DNA of 64,000 bases from positions 1 to 64,000 of the forward strand of contig NW_003314261.1 in NCBI RefSeq assembly GCF_000143415.4, written 5' to 3'. Position numbers and translations under genes: made by a program. The notes below the pieces were generated by a model. That model saw nothing but the letters and a program-made list of their open reading frames with translations. It was not told the origin of the DNA and did not search any database. Origin of the DNA: Selaginella moellendorffii (Eukaryota > Streptophyta > Lycopodiopsida > Selaginellales > Selaginellaceae). Positions within the stretch are counted from its first letter, which is position 1; each line of letters begins with the position of its first letter. Positions 1 to 9,845 of the stretch are shown here, one piece after another.

Positions 1-33
1 AAACGCGTTAGAGGCCTAACACGAGGCAGCTTC

Positions 34-3000
34 ATGCTGCAGGTCACTCTAGAGGACCCAGCGATCTGCTCTCCTCCAGGCGAGCTGCTGAGGTGAGTGA
101 AGCATCTCTAGATCTTCCTCCCAGGATGTGTACAAGCTCAGTACGCGGGGAGGAGCTACGACGGTGCCCGATGTGAGTAGGGTTTCGTCGCACAGAGCGT
201 CTCCCAATTTGTACGACTTCACTGGTTTTCAACGGAAGGATCACACGCAGGAAGACAGGAAAGGGTTTAGGAAGGTGCATTGTTGTGGAGATTCGAAAGC
301 GGCGGACATTGCAGAGATTGTGAATGACAGGCTACAGGCTTGTGCTGCGGTCAGAACTCCCAGAGTTCCTGGTGATGATCTTAGACGGGGAAGAACAGGG
401 GAGGAGGAAGCAGCTCCGATCAGTGATACATTCTGCAAGAAAGGCTTGCTTATGAAAGTTCCGGATTATCTCACCAAGCTTGCAGGGGCATCGAGGGGTG
501 GTGACGAGCTGTTCCTCACTTACGACCTCCAGACTGTGTTTTTGATACTAAGAAGAAGAACACCAAAAAGAACAAGGCAGGGACTGTGGCGTCTGTGACT
601 GTTCCGATCAGTGCTAAACAGTGGCTGCTTCAGGCGATTGGGCTGAAAGACGATGAAATCCGCGAAATGTTTGCGCAGGTACTTGTGTTTTTTGATTTCT
701 TTTTCTCGTCTGAAGGCATGAATGTTTCTGGCAGATGGAATCAAATCCTCAACTCGCAGCTGAGCATGTACGTGAGGTGAAGAGTGAATGGGAAGCCATG
801 GAAGCTAGAGTGAACAGAGTTCCCCCGCAAGCAGATTTTCTTGTCAAGGACCGGGCGTTGCTAGAGAAAGTAAGGGAGCTGATTGTCCGATTTATCGAAT
901 GCACAAATCCAGAGAAGTTCCAGTCTGCTGAGCCACTCAAGAATGCGGACGAGAACACTGTCAAGCTGCAATCTAAAGCCTCGAGTCCGGATGATCTGAG
1001 CAACAAAGCAGAAAACCTTCATCCTGAGTCGAATGCTGCTTCCAGATTACAACCTGAAACTCCTTGTCCAATGCCTTCCTGTGAAAACTCCGGTCAAGTG
1101 AAAGATGCAGTACCACCAGATGAGAAGCAGACTCTTCCTTCGTTTATTCCCATGGAGGACTATGTTGTCAACAAGTACGTTGTCCAGGTACGCATTGTCA
1201 ATAAGCAGGATTTTTTTGTAATCTGCAATAACGATTTGATGTATGTGGCAGCCAGAACTCTTAGGCAAACCTGAGTGCAAGTTCGCATATAGTCCGTATG
1301 ATAAACGATGGTATACAGTTGTTTTTCCTGCTCTTCAGGTACTTTTACTTATTATATTTTTTTTCGACTCTTTTTTTAATGTTTTTGAAGTGCAGCCAGG
1401 TAAAAGAGAGGATGTTCAGCTGCTTGGAGAGTGGCTGCAGCATGCGATGCGCAAGAATCGTTGTGAGAAAGTTGATGGACGGTTCGAAAATGTTGAAGCG
1501 GCCTTTGTTCTTCACTCGATTGCTTTCTTAGAGATTGTTCGTCAGGTGAAAAAACTTACCTGTTTATTTTTTTTGTTCTGTTCTAGAGCTTCTCTTGTTA
1601 AGTGATGCCCTTCAGGTTACATCGACAGGTTGATATTCATTGCGAAGAACGAGGAAATCTCCTGTTGCATGTGTGGAGACAGCTTCTTCGCATCTTTAAC
1701 CAGGTATCATCTCATTTGTTTTGAGAAAGCGTGAGTGAGGTTTGATTTGTTCTTCAGGTGCTTGTGCGGGCTGAACCGAAGCTTAAGGCCACCGAAGAAG
1801 AAACCAAACGTCTTAGAAATGAGCTGGAGATGACAAAGGATCAACTGTTCAGGATGGTATCGGATCATGACTTCTACAAAGAACAGTATGACGTTATAAT
1901 AGCGAAGCTGAAGGAAAGGGACCATCAAATGAAGCTGATCAGGAGATGCCGGTTGTGTCGCACTGACAACATGAGTCCCAGATCCCGGGAGGAGTATCTC
2001 TTTGACCTGAAGAAGCGATCGATATCTTTCAGATATACTCACTCCACCGATTTTTCAACTCCCACTCCAACGGAAGAGGAGCTCAAGAAACAGGAGGAAG
2101 AACGTCTGAAACAAGAGGAGTTGAAGAAGCAAGAGGAAGAACGTAAGAAGCTGGAGGAAGCTGGTCAGGTTGAAGGGGCCACTACAGAAGAGCAGCCACT
2201 CGAAGAGTTATCTTTCGAAGAACCATCTATTGAAGATCCAACAATCGAGGAAACGCCTGTGGAATCGGCAGAAGAAAAAGGACCTGTGCCGGTGGTGGAA
2301 TCCAAGGACGAAGCCGTTCAAACTGATCCCAGCAGAGGATTAAGAAGGTGTCAAAGTGCGCCACCAGACATTTTTCCTCCAACGAAAATCGGGGAAGCCA
2401 AGGAAAAGGTTGCTGCGGAAGGTGTTGAAACTGCTGAAGGTGCTCCGGGAGAAGCTGCGGAAGCTGAGTGTAAAGCAACGACAGGATTGAGCGGAACTCC
2501 ACAAACCGAACTGTCTGCCGAGGATTTGAAGGATTTGGCTGGAGGATGGGTTGATCCTGATATTGCAGGCAAGAAGAAAGATGAAAGCGTGGAACGCTTG
2601 AAAGAATACGAGACTCTTGCAGCGGATACAATAAGTTTGCTCGACAGGCTTCCCATGGAAGGTGCATTGGCAGAAAAGATTGAGAATCTCCTGAAGAAGT
2701 ATTGCGAGATGACGGGAACTGTTCTTGAAGAGAAAGTGCGAGAGAAGTTCATGATGCGATCCAAAAGCATGATGAAGCGGGCTTCTGTTGCGCCAGACGG
2801 TGCAGGTCCCAAAGTATCGTTTATGGAAGGCAGGCACAGCGAAATGAGGAAGAGCAGGAGGTCGAAAGGAAGCAAAGCAGGACTTCAGCTGAAATCTTAC
2901 GTGCCTCTTGGATTTTCGAAGATGATGAAGATTTATAATCCGCCGAAAACTGTGAAGTTCTTCAACGTTCGTCAAGTAAGTAACTTCTTTATTCTGCTTG

Positions 3001-4667
3001 ATTTAGAAAAACTTGTTTGAATGTTCAGCTATCGAAGCTCATCGCCTCAGTCCTCTTGAACAAGATTGTAGCGGATTCAGTTGATGATTCCTGCAACAAT
3101 GAACGTCAAACGTGTTGCGAGTTCGTTTATGACTTCATGCTCAATCAGTATGGACTGAAAGGTCTCAGCGAATCTGCAATCTTCGGCACCTTCAAAACTA
3201 TCAAAAACGCTGATGGCGAACAAGGAAATAGAGAAGCATCATAAAGTAAGACCTTGTTTTTTTTTTGTTTTTTCCAATTTTTGTTGTGATTTTGTGTACT
3301 TACGACTCTGAAATTCCAACAGGTGAGGCTGTTCAGCCGGTTTGTTGGGATGGATGAAAACAACAACTACAGCGAACCGGATCTGTACCTCTACTTGAAG
3401 ATTCTGCAGAAAGCATCAAGCAAAGTCGGAGTGCTTCTACCATCCGACCAAGACGACGGTCTGTTTTATCTGAACGCGTCGCAGTACGCTTTCATTGCAG
3501 ATGAGCCAAATCTAGTTTCCTACTTTGGAAATCAGGCCGCGGCATTGTCGTTTGTGGAGAAGTACGTTGCCAAAAACGCAGTGACCGAGCGTGCATCACC
3601 GGAGGTAAAACTAAACGATCAGTAACATTCTTGTGCTTACGGTTCTAAGATATTGTGCGCAGATCAGGAAGCTTGTGAAAGAAAGTGAGGTTAGGAAAGT
3701 GGATTGGGATTTGCTTCTGGAGGCCATACTCGCTGTGTATCCCCATAAAATGGTACTGTTTTTGAAGTTTTTGTGATTTTTTATTTGAAGTCTCTAAACG
3801 AGTTGGTTGTTGATTCAGGACACAATTGCAGAAGAACGAAGGAAGAGCATTCAAGTGAGCAAACCAGTTCCAAAAGACAAGGTAACAAACATCATGTTCT
3901 TACTTCTCAAGACGAGCGTGCGCGATTCTATGCATGCATGCAGGCAACGGAGCTGGAAAATCTGTTTATTGCTGGAGATGCAAATCAAGATGGAGTTTTG
4001 ACGTTTAGCGAGTTTCGTGAGATTGTTACAACAGCTGATTCGTCAATCTCGGCACAGAGCGCAATCCGGATGTTCAGAGAGACGCTGCTGATGATGCCCG
4101 ACGGAGGAGACAGTATCAGTCCTCAAGCTTTTGCTCAGATTGCTTACAACCATGGCATCGATGCTCCTTCCAGCACTGTCTTTGATCTGCTCAAGAAAAC
4201 ATGGACACAGGTACGTTTGCTGGTTTTCTGTTTTCAGTTGAAAAACTCGGCATGAAACAAACAAATAGGTGCAAGATGATATTGATCCGGAGAAAGTGAA
4301 TGCGAACAAGGACGACTATGAATTCTCCAAAGAGGTTCTGCAGGATTTGATGCAGCAGAAAGTGGACGTGAACTCGACGGTGCAGACATTCAGGCAATTC
4401 GTGCTGCGATTCTGTGCACAGGACGAGGAAGAAGAACCGGCGGCTTCACAGGAGGATCAAGAGCACGATGAGATCGAATCCGAACTCAAACTTACACCGC
4501 TTCATGAGGAAACAAATGGGGAATCATCATCATCTTCGGCCGCAGCAGCAGCAGCAGAGGATGACGATCCAACAAAGCTTATCTCAGAAGATCAAGAACA
4601 AGAACAGCAGCAGCAGCAGGACGATCAACAAGAACAGCAACAAGAGAGTGATGATCCGGGAAATTAG
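34..4667 (+). CDS. EF-hand / coiled-coil protein, probably axonemal (13 exons)
   Basis: I read exons 34-42, 125-678, 735-1187, 1252-1338, 1396-1545, 1629-1703, 1758-2975, 3029-3245, 3323-3604, 3663-3752, 3819-3881, 3944-4210 and 4269-4667. All introns are GT-AG, 53-82 nt and phase 0, giving about 1287 residues. Visible parts are a segment VRQVDIHCEERGNLLLHVW followed by a coiled coil, a long Glu/Lys-rich stretch (about 2070-2300), a conserved-looking block ending VRLFSRFVGM, one canonical EF-hand (DANQDGVLTFSEF, near 3984) and an acidic Gln-rich tail. The HCEERG segment recalls axonemal dynein light-chain-type proteins, so a role in the sperm flagellum is my inference; the exact family is not recognised. 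Two exons need a one-base correction in a homopolymer (T run 539-543, A run 3203-3207) to stay open. The first exon is tentative and the gene may begin left of the window. Confidence 0.72.
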
Positions 4668-5073
4668 TTCAATTATGAACTCACAACTTCGACACTTGTG
4701 ATGAAGGAAAAAGGCAGCACGAGCTTTGTTCTTTCCCACACATCTCCGTTAACCGAACTTCGGTGGTCAACGACCAGGGATTGACCGGAGGCCGCTGACC
4801 TTTGATGACCTGTACTCCTCGTTTGTCGCGTGGGATCCATCGCAGCCACTGCGGGCGCGCCACATAGGCGTTCAAAACTGCGGAGCGCTTGGTAGGTGTG
4901 ATCGACGCCCAGCCGCGTGGACTGGTTGCTTCCTTAGACCCTTTGTTTGTTGTCGCCGAATTAAATGGGGACTTTTTCCAGTTTGATCAGTTGTTCCTGA
5001 TTCTTCAGCTGGTCAAATTTCTAGGTTTAGGAATCCTTTCAAGTTTGGATCGATCGACTGAGCGAGAGGAGTA
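4668..5073. other. Intergenic spacer between two convergently spaced (+) genes
   Basis: No supported coding sequence is seen. It must hold the 3' UTR of the EF-hand gene and the promoter and 5' UTR of the P450 reductase gene. I see no convincing TATA box or named regulatory motif. Confidence 0.5.
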
Positions 5074-8000
5074 ATGGGGCAGATTGGCGGTGGATCCATG
5101 GAATCGTCGAGCGTAGATTTGGTGCTTGCGATTCTGGGCATCAAGGGAATGGCTTCCGCGACTATTCCCCCGTATCTGTTCCTCCTCGGTCTGGCGCTGA
5201 TCTTTGCGTCTGCGGCGCTGTTCTTGTGGAGACGAGCTGATTCGTCGAAGCGGGAGAGTGAGCCAGTCAAAGTGGTGAAGCCGGTTGTGGAGATTGAGGA
5301 GGAGGGCGATGAGCTTGACGGATTTAGCAACAAGGTTACTGTTTTCTTTGGGACGCAAACCGGGACGGCTGAAGGATTTGCAAAGGTGAGTCGTTCTTCA
5401 TTCTCAACAGCACAGCTCAAGGTTTCCACTTTTTAGGCTTTGGCAGAAGAAGCCAAATCTCGCTATGAGAAGGTTTTGTTCAAAATCGTGGATTTGGTAA
5501 GTCGGTGCTGCTTGCTTGTGATCAAAAAGTGTTCGTTTGTTGAATTTTGTGCGTTTTTCTTCAGGACAATTACGCAGCGGATGATGAGACATATCAACTG
5601 AAGCTGAAAAAGGAGAATTTTGCCATTTTTATGCTTGCAACGTGAGTGCATCGATTCAACGTCGTTGAACTGAGGTTTTTTGTTTTCTGATGCAGATACG
5701 GTGATGGAGAACCCACTGATAATGCAGCAAGGTTCTACAAATTTCTCACAGAGGTCAGTCGCTTGGTTTTTTTTCTCGAGTTCGTCAGGAATTAACGATT
5801 GGCTCATGACAGGGAGGTGAGGAAAGAGGATCATGGCTCTCGGAGATGACTTATGGCATCTTTGGTCTTGGTAACCGTCAATACGAGCATTTCAACAAGG
5901 TTTCTCCATCTTCGTTTCTTCTGTTTGTGAACTCATCTGGATTTTTTTGTAGGTTGCCATGGTTGTCGATGAAGAACTCGAGAAGCAAGGTCAGTGTTTA
6001 ATCAATTCCTGCAATGTATAGAGTTGTGTGATATGTTTCGTCGTGCAGGCGCTAAGAGATTAGTTCCTTGTGGAGCGGGTGACGATGATCAATGCATTGA
6101 AGATGATTTTACTGCCTGGTACTCTGATGATCTCTTTGTTTCTTTAGCCCACAAGCGATTTGATTGATTCACGCAGGCGTGAGCAGCTGTGGCCAGAGCT
6201 TGATACTCTACTGCGGAACGAGGACGATGTTGTCCTGGCTTCAACTCCTTACACGGCTGCTGTGAGCGAATACAGAGTTGTTTTTCATGAAAATCCAGTT
6301 AAACTTCTTGAGGGGAGCTTCTCGGCAACGATGGAAAATGGTGGTTCTGTTGTCGTTGACATGAACCATCCTTGTCGGTAACATATCAGTGTCATTTCTT
6401 GTCAGTTCGCTCACGTTTTTGTTTTTGTCACCAGGGCGATCGTTGCTGTTCAAAGAGAGCTACACACTCCGTTGTCCGATCGTTCTTGTACTCATCTGGA
6501 GTTCGACGTTGCGGGCACAGGCCTCAGGTAAGCGTGACGAGTTTCACTTTTGATATTCAGAACCTCTTTTTGTTTTTTTGTGTAGTTATGAGACAGGAGA
6601 TCATGTTGGAGTTTATGCGGAGAACTGTCACGATGTTGTAGAAGAAGCTGCACAGCTTTTGGGCCATTCCCTTGATACGGTTTTTTCTTTACACATTGAA
6701 TCGGAAGATGGATCTTCTTTGGCCGGAAATCTTCTGCCACCGTTTCCAACTCCGTGCACTTTGAGAACGGCCTTGGCTCGTTATGCAGATCTGCAAACAC
6801 CTCCTCGCAAAGTAAGCTTTTTACATTTCCTCCAGGACTGCAGAAATTAAATTCTTTGTTTCTTCTGATCTACAGGCTGTGCTTGGTGTGCTTGCCGCTT
6901 ATGCATCTGATCCTGCCCAAGCAGAACGTCTGAAGCATCTTGCTTCACCTCAAGGAAAGGTAATAAGTCGTCGTGCATTGGTTATATATTGATGTGTCTG
7001 ACTAAGTCTGCAAAAACAGGATGAGTATTCCCCAATACATTGCAACTTCTCAAAGAACTCTTTTAGAAGTGATGGAAGACTTCCCGTCCGTTAAAGTTCC
7101 ACTCGGTGTCTTCTTCGCCTCGGTTTCCCCTCGTTTACTACCCAGATATTATTCCATTTCATCATCTCCAAAGTACGTTGCTTCCAGATGATGTTTTAGT
7201 AAACGATTGTTCTGATGTTCTGCGTGCTTGCAGGTTTTCTCCCACACGAATTCATGTAACTTGCTCTTTGGTTTATGGCCCGAGTCTGACCGGCCGCATT
7301 TTCAAAGGAGTTTGTTCGACATGGATGAAGGTTAGAACTTGCTTTCGCCTGATCATGACTTGAGCTCTGATTTGTTTTCTTCACTATGCAGAATGCACGA
7401 TCAGCTGAAGAAGCCGGTGATGAGTGTAGTTGGGCACCCATATTTGTTCGTCAGTCGAATTTTAAGCTTCCTGCAAATTCAACTACACCTATTGTAATGA
7501 TAGGACCTGGCACAGGATTGGCGCCATTCAGAGGATTTCTGCAGGTATTTCAGCTCACATTCAATCTGCCAAAACAAAATCAAATTCCTCTATTTTTCTT
7601 CCAGGAAAGAGCTGCTCTGCAAGCTTCTGGAGAAACTCTTGGGCCGGCGGTTCTCTTCTTTGGTTGTCGGAATCGCAAGCAGGTCTGGATCTTTTTTTTG
7701 TGTATGTTTTAGTTGCTTACTCAATATGGTAAACGAACGCTCAGGACTTCATATACGAGGAGGAGCTGAAGGAGTATGTCAAGAAAGAAACCTTGAGCAG
7801 CTTGTACGTTGCATTTTCCCGAGAAGGCTCCACCAAGGAATACGTTCAGAACAAGATGATGGAGAAGGTTTGATCGATTGCTGCTTGTTCTGTGGTGTAA
7901 CTCGTTTGCAACGCAGGCTGTGGATATGTGGAAGCTCATTTCAGATGGAGCTTATTTATACGTTTGCGGTGATGCTAAAGGCATGGCTCGGGATGTTCAT

Positions 8001-8170
8001 CGGACTTTGCACACGATTGTGAAACAAGAGGTTCGTTCGTAGTCAGATGAATCAATCAGACACAGAATGCGAGACTCAAATTTCGGTTGTTGCAGGGAAA
8101 TGTTTCGGAGCCGGAAGCTTTTGTAAAGCAACTTCAGAACGATGGTCGATATTTGAGAGACGTGTGGTGA
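5074..8170 (+). CDS. CPR: NADPH-cytochrome P450 reductase (18 exons)
   Basis: This ER-membrane diflavin enzyme passes electrons from NADPH through FAD and FMN to cytochrome P450s. Exons are 5074-5385, 5437-5496, 5565-5641, 5696-5753, 5813-5899, 5953-5989, 6049-6118, 6177-6377, 6435-6527, 6586-6811, 6876-6959, 7020-7172, 7234-7330, 7392-7544, 7605-7682, 7745-7867, 7917-8030 and 8096-8170. The product is 698 residues, the usual plant length. An N-terminal membrane anchor ([20 protein letters not shown]) precedes the FMN motifs [19 protein letters not shown] and [12 protein letters not shown]. The FAD motif RYYSISSSP and the NADPH motifs [21 protein letters not shown] and [10 protein letters not shown] follow. 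The C-terminal Trp that stacks on FAD is present (DVW). Exon 12 carries one extra C in the run 7030-7033; without it the frame is open throughout. A second in-frame ATG at 5098 could also be the start. Confidence 0.96.
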
Positions 8171-8353
8171 CTCCAGACAGTGCCAAATGGACCTTTGGAG
8201 CGCTTGTAAAGAGCGGGATATCAATCAGTCGGTCAGTCGGTCAGTCAGAGGCAAGACTAGATTTTTGTAGATCAGCGTAACCATTTATTCCAGAAGATTT
8301 TCGAAGAAATCCTCTGATTCTGTGATACATAAAATTCAGCATTCGATTGGTTC

Positions 8354-8898
8354 TCAGCCCACTCGAAACGAGTCTTGAATCCTTCGAAGTACCGGCGCAT
8401 GTTTTCGCCACTGCAGTCCTGCAACCAGGAAATCATCTCACAAACTTATCGAATCGGAATTTACGAAGATCTCACCATTTGCATTGACGGACATGAGGTA
8501 AAGCCTGTTCCCAGCAGCAGTCGCAGTGATGAGTATGTGCGGCTCAACTTCGTATTGATAGTAAGTTCTTCCTTCGTATTTCTTCACCTCCATATCTTTG
8601 ACAGCCCCTTCAACGTTTTTGCCTGTGATTTCCGGCCCAAATGCATAGATCACCTTGTCAGGCGCGCCGATCTCTTCAATCGTCGCATTATCAGCAATTG
8701 CTAGATCATATACAAAAAAATATTTAAAAATGCATGGTAATAAATTTTAAAAAAACTTTAAAAGAAAGAAAAAGAAACCGACTTACTGTCTGAAAATCGC
8801 TTCACTGGAGCAACAACTATAGCGATATTCCCTTCTTCAGTGCTTGAAAATCTGAGGTCAATCTCCGTTCCACCCAAATCAGCAATGGAAACTGGAAC
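8354..8898 (-). pseudogene. PsbP-domain protein, last three exons only (5' part missing)
   Basis: Read on the minus strand, exons at about 8788-8898, 8476-8700 and 8354-8418 join into about 133 residues beginning VPVSIADLGGTEIDLRFSS. They contain FGPEITGKNVEG, GRTYYQYEVEP and HILITATAAGNRLYL, and end LQWRKHAPVLRRIQDSFRVG before the stop. This is the C-terminal two thirds of a thylakoid-lumen PsbP-like domain of the PPD type. The N-terminal transit peptide and the first part of the domain are absent: upstream of the 8899 splice acceptor the sequence is retroelement reverse transcriptase. I found no missing exon between 8.9 and 13 kb. The gene is therefore a broken fragment, unless its start lies beyond the inserted material. 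Coordinates of the first exon may be off by one base. Confidence 0.85.
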
Positions 8899-9845
8899 CT
8901 GCGAACAACTACGCCAAGGTTTTTGTCGGCTGGTTTAATCACAATACTATGATCGTGTCGCAGCGCAAGGACTGCATCACGTCTCCATCCTCTTAGAAAA
9001 GATCGAGGTCTTTTACAACAGGAAAGACGTTGGAGAAGGTGCTCTCGAATGCGGGCAACTCGTGACTCCATGTGCCAGGAAGCAGGGGGAGGATCAAAGT
9101 TTGGGTTGGGAACCCGAAACTCTGGTATAAGACTGTTGCTGTCCTTAAACGAATGACGAAGACGGACTGAGCGTTGAAAGTCATCTAAGCATTCCATAAT
9201 CTTTTTGGCCGTGAGAGGCACTGGATTAGGAATGAATGAGAGCCCAAGAGCAAGGAGGCCCTTTTCAGCGGCACTCAACATGCGAGAAGACAAATTGTGA
9301 ACAGCACCAATCTCCACTCTATTTTCTAGCTGGGAAACTTTTTGATTGCCGGCAAAATGAAGTAAAGCTTCATGCGGGGCAATCAAAGGTAGCCAGAAAC
9401 TTTTGCCTTGCCTTTTCTGTCCACAGGCACTGCCGTAACTGGAGAGTGCGGGCGTTGCTGTGGAGGCGAGTTTCTTCCCAAGCCATAGCGTTGGGTTCGT
9501 TCGTGGAGTGGGGTGTTGTTGTGGTGCTGTGAGGGCTGCATCCCTTGTCCTCTGGGAGGTGAAGGTGGTTTCTGGTTCTGAGTTGGCTGGCGTTGTTGGG
9601 CTGCTGGAGGAGGTCGTGGTGTAGTCTGGCGCCCTCGGCCGCTTGGCCAGTTCGGTTGGGACCGTGGGGGTCGACCGTTTCCTCGAGACTGGCGTTGGCC
9701 ACCTCTGCCAGTCATGGCTGGCTGGGAACCAAGCACGGTTGGAGATTGCCGGTGCAAGGGACCCCTTGAAGAAAAACCCGGGGCATCGGAATGGGTGGGA
9801 GGAGTCCCAGTAACCACATTCCGCCCCTGCTCGTTTCCCTGCCAT
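8899..9845 (-). pseudogene. Penelope-like reverse transcriptase, N-terminal part
   Basis: The open frame shows the conserved N-terminal blocks of Penelope-like reverse transcriptases: VHNLSSRMLSAAEKGLLALG, then LSFIPNPVPL, then FQRSVRLRHSF, then SIVIKPADKNLGVVV. Catalytic palm motifs (YxDD) should follow but the reading frame runs into PsbP exon sequence at 8898 and ends at 8817 in a non-native frame. The frame overlaps the end of ORF1 by about 460 bases in a different phase, so translation as a frameshift product or as a second protein is possible. The gene is 3'-truncated and cannot be active. Confidence 0.75.

Noticed and set aside
5098-5098. Internal ATG as the sole start of the P450 reductase
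   Set aside because: Possible, but the upstream ATG at 5074 is in frame and closer to the usual total length; both are noted in the gene entry.
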